DNA of 64,000 nt from Chitinophagales bacterium (GTDB lineage: Bacteria; Bacteroidota; Bacteroidia; Chitinophagales; BACL12): positions 1 through 64,000 of the forward strand of contig JACJXO010000007.1 in NCBI GenBank assembly GCA_020636645.1, read 5' to 3'. The notes below the pieces were generated by a model. That model worked only from the letters and a program-made list of their open reading frames with translations, did not search any database and was not told the DNA's origin. Below are positions 60,870 through 64,000 of this stretch, piece after piece (within the stretch, counting starts at the first letter, position 1; every line of letters begins with the position of its first letter). The position numbers and the translations under genes are program-made.

Positions 60870-61884
60870 ATTTTTCAATTATATTTTTCGATATCATCAA
60901 CGGATCCACCATCGGCTCTTCCTGGTAAGTTATGGTATCTTCTGCTCTTGAGGAGAGTCCGTACAGATAAGCTTTGTCATAATAATACAACGCTTTGGTG
61001 GCAGCTTCTTTCAATAGCCCGTTTCTGAATAACTCCAGCGCTTCCTGGTAATGTTGCCCGCCCAATCGCTTGCGTATCTTCTCCAGCGCTTTTTCAACTG
61101 CCTGCACTCCGGGTGCAGCTTCTGTATAATCTTTCACCAGCCATGTGGCACGGGCTTCCACAGGAATATGTAAAAAGAGCACGGGTGCCTGCCGCATCTG
61201 CCTCCACCATGCTTCCGGAATAAAGACCCTGCCAATGGAATGGCTTTCATCTTCCAGCCACAATGTTTTTTCAGGATCTATCGTCTGCAGCTGTTCAAAC
61301 AGATCATTCTCGAACTGCTCAGTTCCTGGTTGCGCTGCATCCTCCAGGTTGCCAAAGGCACTTCCTTTATGTTTTGCCAGGCCTTCCAGGTCAATGACCT
61401 GCTGGCCGGTAGCTGCCAGTTCACGGAGCACAGCTGTTTTTCCGCTTCCGGTATAACCGCCCAGTATCTGAATGCGGAAAGGTTTTTCAAAAGCTCCCAG
61501 CACCATACGTCTGTATGCCTTATAACCGCCTTTCAGAACCCGCCCTCTGATGCCTGCCAGCTGCAGCAGCATGGCCACACTGGCACTTCGCATACCGCCC
61601 CGCCAGCAGTGCAGCAGCACCTCTTTATCGCCTGCCAATCTGCGAATGGTGTCCACCAGATCTGCCGCTTTTGGTCCGGCTATCGAGAGCCCTTTGGAAA
61701 CAGCCGCATCGTGTCCGTTTTCCTTATAGATCTTACCAACCACAGCACGTTCTTCATTGCTGAACAAGGGCAGGCTGATGGCTCCTGGAATATGAGCATG
61801 AGCAAACTCTGCCGGCGACCGAACATCCACCACCAGCTGAGCCTTTCCATGCAGAATCTTTTCGGGTTCCACTGATGGCCACAT
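60850..61884 (-). CDS. mnmH: tRNA 2-selenouridine synthase (SelU/YbbB)
   Basis: 344 residues: N-terminal rhodanese domain with active Cys93 (LLHCWRGGMRSAS) and a C-terminal P-loop domain with Walker A GGYTGSGKT (142-150). It replaces sulfur by selenium in 2-thiouridine of tRNA via a geranylated intermediate, using selenophosphate from SelD. ATG 61884 follows the -7 box TACCTTTG (61889-61896, minus strand) by 4 bases. First gene of the mnmH-selD-lipoprotein operon. No selA, selB or tRNA-Sec was seen in the window. Confidence 0.93.
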   Translation of the reverse strand: MWPSVEPEKILHGKAQLVVDVRSPAEFAHAHIPGAISLPLFSNEERAVVGKIYKENGHDAAVSKGLSIAGPKAADLVDTIRRLAGDKEVLLHCWRGGMRSASVAMLLQLAGIRGRVLKGGYKAYRRMVLGAFEKPFRIQILGGYTGSGKTAVLRELAATGQQVIDLEGLAKHKGSAFGNLEDAAQPGTEQFENDLFEQLQTIDPEKTLWLEDESHSIGRVFIPEAWWRQMRQAPVLFLHIPVEARATWLVKDYTEAAPGVQAVEKALEKIRKRLGGQHYQEALELFRNGLLKEAATKALYYYDKAYLYGLSSRAEDTITYQEEPMVDPLMISKNIIEKYAYKFE

Positions 61885-61888
61885 GGAA

Positions 61889-61896
61889 CAAAGGTA
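61889..61896 (-). promoter_or_regulatory. -7 promoter box TACCTTTG of the mnmH operon
   Basis: Exact TAnnTTTG match on the minus strand, 4 bases before ATG 61884, facing the plus-strand box at 61918. Confidence 0.6.
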
Positions 61897-61917
61897 AGCG
61901 GCGGTCGTGCTAAGGTG

Positions 61918-61925
61918 TATATTTG
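61918..61925 (+). promoter_or_regulatory. -7 promoter box TATATTTG of the TlpA-like gene
   Basis: Exact TAnnTTTG match that directly abuts ATG 61926. Transcription starting several bases downstream would exclude that ATG and favour ATG 61938. Confidence 0.6.
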
Positions 61926-61937
61926 ATGCTTGCAGTC

Positions 61938-63110
61938 ATGGCTTCCAATTCAATCAACATCCAAAAACTGGCTGGTACCTGGAGAGCTGCCCTGGAAACA
62001 CCTGCAGGTGAGCTGCCATTTCAACTGGAGATCTATCAGTCAGGAACGGTATGGATAGCAGCTGTCATCAATGGTGAAGAACAGCTTACCACCACAGAAA
62101 TTTACACCGATAGCGGTCATATCACCATCCGCTCAGATATATTCCATTCTGAGATCATAGCTGAAGCCGATACCTCGTTTAATTCAATGTCAGGTTACTG
62201 GGAAGATCTATCCAGAAAAACCGGATACAGACTTCCATTCCGGGCAGACAAAGATGTGTATCACAGGTTTTCAGAATTTCCGGAAGAGCCAACGGCAGAT
62301 ATAGGCGGAACATGGAAAGTGACATTTACTTCTGACAGCGGAGGAGTAACGATGGCCATTGGGTTGTTTGAACAGGAGGGAAACCACCTCAGCGGCACCT
62401 TTCTGACCAATACGGGCGATTATCGCTTTCTGGAAGGAGAGGTGAACGGTTCAAAATTTGCCCTGTCAGCCTTCGACGGTTCTCACGCCTTTTTGTTTAC
62501 CGGAGAATTTGACGGCACCGGTTGCAACGGTATTTTCTGTTCGGGGATCCATTGGCAGGAACAATTCAACATGGTCAGAGATCATACTTTCGTCCTGGAT
62601 GATCCGGACATGCTGACCGGATTTGACGGATCAGAACCGCTTACCTTTTGCTTCCCTGATCAGCAAGGCAATGCAACTTCTCTGACTGACGAATGCTTCC
62701 GTAACAAGGTCATCATTGTCCAGATCATGGCATCCTGGTGCCCCAACTGTATGGATGAATCAGCCTTCCTGTCATCCATTTATGATTCCTTTCAGCCGGA
62801 GGGTTTGGAAATCATAGCAGTGGGTTTTGAGCGGGAAACAGCGTTTAAAGAAGTAGCAGAGAACTTCGACCGTTTGCGGAAAAAACTGGGCATTCGATAT
62901 ACCATGCTACTGGGTGGTGGTGCAGAAAAAAAGGAAGCCGGTGCCGCTTTCCCCACCCTGAGTCGCATCCTGGCCTATCCTACCACCCTGATCCTGGATC
63001 GGGACCACCGCATCACCGCGGTTCATACAGGCTTCAGCGGCCCTGCTACCGGAAAGATATATGAGGCATTCCGGGAGAAAATTATCCGGCATCTTCACAG
63101 GGTATTGTGA
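61938..63110 (+). CDS. TlpA-like thioredoxin-fold protein without a visible signal peptide
   Basis: About 390 residues. The N-terminal part (about 1-220) has two beta-rich halves starting KLAGTWRAALETPAGELPF and IGGTWKVTFTSD (lipocalin-like/DUF-type repeats), and the C-terminal part (about 225-390) is a TlpA/AhpC-type thioredoxin domain with the redox motif WCPNC in IMASWCPNCMDE. Homologues with this layout are usually exported lipoproteins, but no signal peptide can be found: the frame has a stop at 61911-61913, and ATG 61926 gives only MLAVMAS. Start ATG 61938 is preferred because of the -7 box. Confidence 0.8.
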   Translation: MASNSINIQKLAGTWRAALETPAGELPFQLEIYQSGTVWIAAVINGEEQLTTTEIYTDSGHITIRSDIFHSEIIAEADTSFNSMSGYWEDLSRKTGYRLPFRADKDVYHRFSEFPEEPTADIGGTWKVTFTSDSGGVTMAIGLFEQEGNHLSGTFLTNTGDYRFLEGEVNGSKFALSAFDGSHAFLFTGEFDGTGCNGIFCSGIHWQEQFNMVRDHTFVLDDPDMLTGFDGSEPLTFCFPDQQGNATSLTDECFRNKVIIVQIMASWCPNCMDESAFLSSIYDSFQPEGLEIIAVGFERETAFKEVAENFDRLRKKLGIRYTMLLGGGAEKKEAGAAFPTLSRILAYPTTLILDRDHRITAVHTGFSGPATGKIYEAFREKIIRHLHRVL

Positions 63111-63140
63111 TGGGTTGTTGTAAATAATTTGCAGGCGATA

Positions 63141-63148
63141 TATCTTTG
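63141..63148 (+). promoter_or_regulatory. -7 promoter box TATCTTTG of tRNA-Gln
   Basis: Exact TAnnTTTG match, 10 bases before the mature tRNA; a TTG at 63118-63120 may serve as the upstream element. Confidence 0.6.
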
Positions 63149-63158
63149 CCACTCCTTT

Positions 63159-63231
63159 TGGCCGATGGTGTAATTGGCAACACGTCTGATTTTGGTTCAG
63201 AAGAGTCCAGGTTCGACCCCTGGTCGGCCAA
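63159..63231 (+). tRNA. tRNA-Gln (UUG anticodon)
   Basis: Acceptor TGGCCGA/TCGGCCA, anticodon stem TCTGA/TCAGA with loop TTTTGGT (anticodon TTG, Gln), T-arm CAGG-TTCGACC-CCTG and discriminator A. A terminator follows directly. Confidence 0.93.
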
Positions 63232-63232
63232 C

Positions 63233-63268
63233 GAAAGGTCCGGAATTTCCGGGCCTTTCTTCGTTTTT
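63233..63268 (+). terminator. Rho-independent terminator of tRNA-Gln
   Basis: Stem GAAAGGTCCGG (63233-63243) with CCGGGCCTTTC (63249-63259), one G-T pair, loop AATTT, followed by TTCGTTTTT. It begins 2 bases after the tRNA. Confidence 0.85.
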
Positions 63269-63295
63269 AACCCCTGATATTATTGGCTGTTTTGC

Positions 63296-63303
63296 TATCT
63301 TTG
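63296..63303 (+). promoter_or_regulatory. -7 promoter box TATCTTTG of prs
   Basis: Exact TAnnTTTG match with 25 bases to ATG 63329, giving a short leader. Confidence 0.6.
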
Positions 63304-63328
63304 CACTCCTGAATCCAACCCTGGGCGC

Positions 63329-64000
63329 ATGGTCACCAACGATGTCAAACTGTTCTCCGGCACTACTTCCCGCTATATGGCGGAAAAAATAGCCGATTAT
63401 TACGGCCAGCCACTGAGCCGGATACAGATAGATCGTTTCAGCGATGGTGAATTTCAGCCCAATATTCTGGAATCTGTTCGGGGCAACTATGTATTCCTGA
63501 TACAGAGCACCTACTTTCCCAGTGATAACCTGATGGAACTGCTCCTGATGATAGATGCGGCCAAGCGTGCTTCGGCATCCTACATCACTGCGGTCATACC
63601 TTATTTCGGCATGGCCCGCCAGGATCGGAAAGACAAACCCAGGGTTTCCATTGGTTCCAAGCTGGTGGCTGAACTGCTCACTGCTGCCGGTGCCAACAGG
63701 ATCGTAACCATGGATCTTCATGCTGACCAGATCCAGGGATTCTTCGACATCCCGGTAGATCACCTGAGTTCTACCGCCATATATGTACCCTACATTGAAG
63801 AGAACCTGGATCTCAAAAATGTGATATTCGCCTCTCCGGATGTAGGATCAACCAAACGCAACAGACATTACGCCGTGCATTTCAATACCGAACTCGTGAT
63901 CTGCGACAAGGTACGGAAGAAGGCAAACGAAATATCTGAAATGACCGTGATAGGCGACGTAACAGGCAAAGATGTGATCATGATAGACGATATCGTGGAT
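63329..64000 (+). CDS. prs: Ribose-phosphate pyrophosphokinase (3' end outside the window)
   Basis: 224 codons of a protein of about 310, cut by the right edge. It makes PRPP from ribose-5-phosphate and ATP for nucleotide, His and Trp synthesis. Visible are KLFSGTTSRYMAEKIA, RFSDGEFQ, the ATP-site RQDRKDKPR, the metal-binding MDLHADQIQGFFD, SPDVGSTKR and the beginning of the PRPP loop at DIVD. ATG 63329 is the first start after the -7 box. Confidence 0.95.
   Translation, partial: MVTNDVKLFSGTTSRYMAEKIADYYGQPLSRIQIDRFSDGEFQPNILESVRGNYVFLIQSTYFPSDNLMELLLMIDAAKRASASYITAVIPYFGMARQDRKDKPRVSIGSKLVAELLTAAGANRIVTMDLHADQIQGFFDIPVDHLSSTAIYVPYIEENLDLKNVIFASPDVGSTKRNRHYAVHFNTELVICDKVRKKANEISEMTVIGDVTGKDVIMIDDIVD

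Overview
The window reads as a chromosome segment of a Bacteroidetes bacterium (phylum Bacteroidota). The evidence is three secreted proteins with type IX secretion (T9SS) C-terminal sorting domains, a type III glutamine synthetase, a CusA-TolC fusion efflux pump, a DUF5723 protein, a propeller-type sensor kinase with a LytTR partner, Rhs cores of the YPFGMMM..GR type, and the phylum's -7 promoter box TAnnTTTG a few bases upstream of many start codons. The genus cannot be fixed from this sequence. Most of the window has balanced base composition; about 10.95-18.9 kb is visibly AT-rich.

Layout. 0-8.3 kb: an HI0933-like flavoprotein, then a minus-strand metal efflux cluster (His-rich small exported protein, CusA-TolC fusion, lipoprotein adaptor) and a polytopic membrane protein. 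8.3-10.9 kb: a repeat-rich spacer and glnN (glutamine synthetase III) with a terminator. 10.9-20.2 kb: an accessory island with a tyrosine recombinase, three promoterless orphan Rhs C-terminal tips on the plus strand, each followed by a probable immunity gene, and, facing them on the minus strand, a longer 5'-truncated Rhs gene with its own tip and lipoprotein partner. A short, nearly identical core block sits at the start of every tip and is inverted between the Rhs gene and the orphans. This is the most interesting part of the window. 20.3-28.5 kb: a structured repeat, then bestrophin, beta-carbonic anhydrase, a PTPS/QueD-like enzyme with folE, fabD, a trans-sulfuration PLP enzyme, type II NADH dehydrogenase, a four-helix-bundle (IVP-type) gene among dispersed repeats, and a PolB-like exonuclease.

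28.5-37.4 kb: two hypothetical exported or membrane proteins, a fused Dpp/Opp-type ABC ATPase, a large lipoprotein with a DUF5723 partner, a geranylgeranyl-reductase-like flavoprotein, a tiny lipoprotein, a DUF4920 lipoprotein and tRNA-Lys. 37.7-39.7 kb: two badly frameshifted pseudogenes (a secreted protein and a Fic-family protein). 39.7-55.6 kb: hemolysin III/TrhA, a T9SS protein with duplicated domains, an N-terminal-nucleophile hydrolase joined to membrane helices, a sensor kinase with LytTR regulator, a SprB/PKD-like T9SS protein, a PEP/pyruvate-binding-domain lipoprotein, an Nif3-like protein with a zinc-ribbon partner, a TPR protein and another T9SS protein. 55.6-64 kb: murB, an SDR of the dienoyl-CoA reductase type, a thioesterase, an aminotransferase, the mnmH-selD-lipoprotein operon (tRNA selenouridine), a TlpA-like protein, tRNA-Gln and the 5' part of prs.

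Working relations visible in the sequence: the efflux pump carries all three tripartite parts in two overlapping genes; queD/folE and mnmH/selD/lipoprotein are translationally coupled by short overlaps; the histidine kinase and LytTR regulator are 4 bp apart; the Rhs tips and their partners overlap or lie close together as toxin-immunity pairs. Functions of individual Rhs tips, the hypothetical lipoproteins and the proposed tip inversion are inference.
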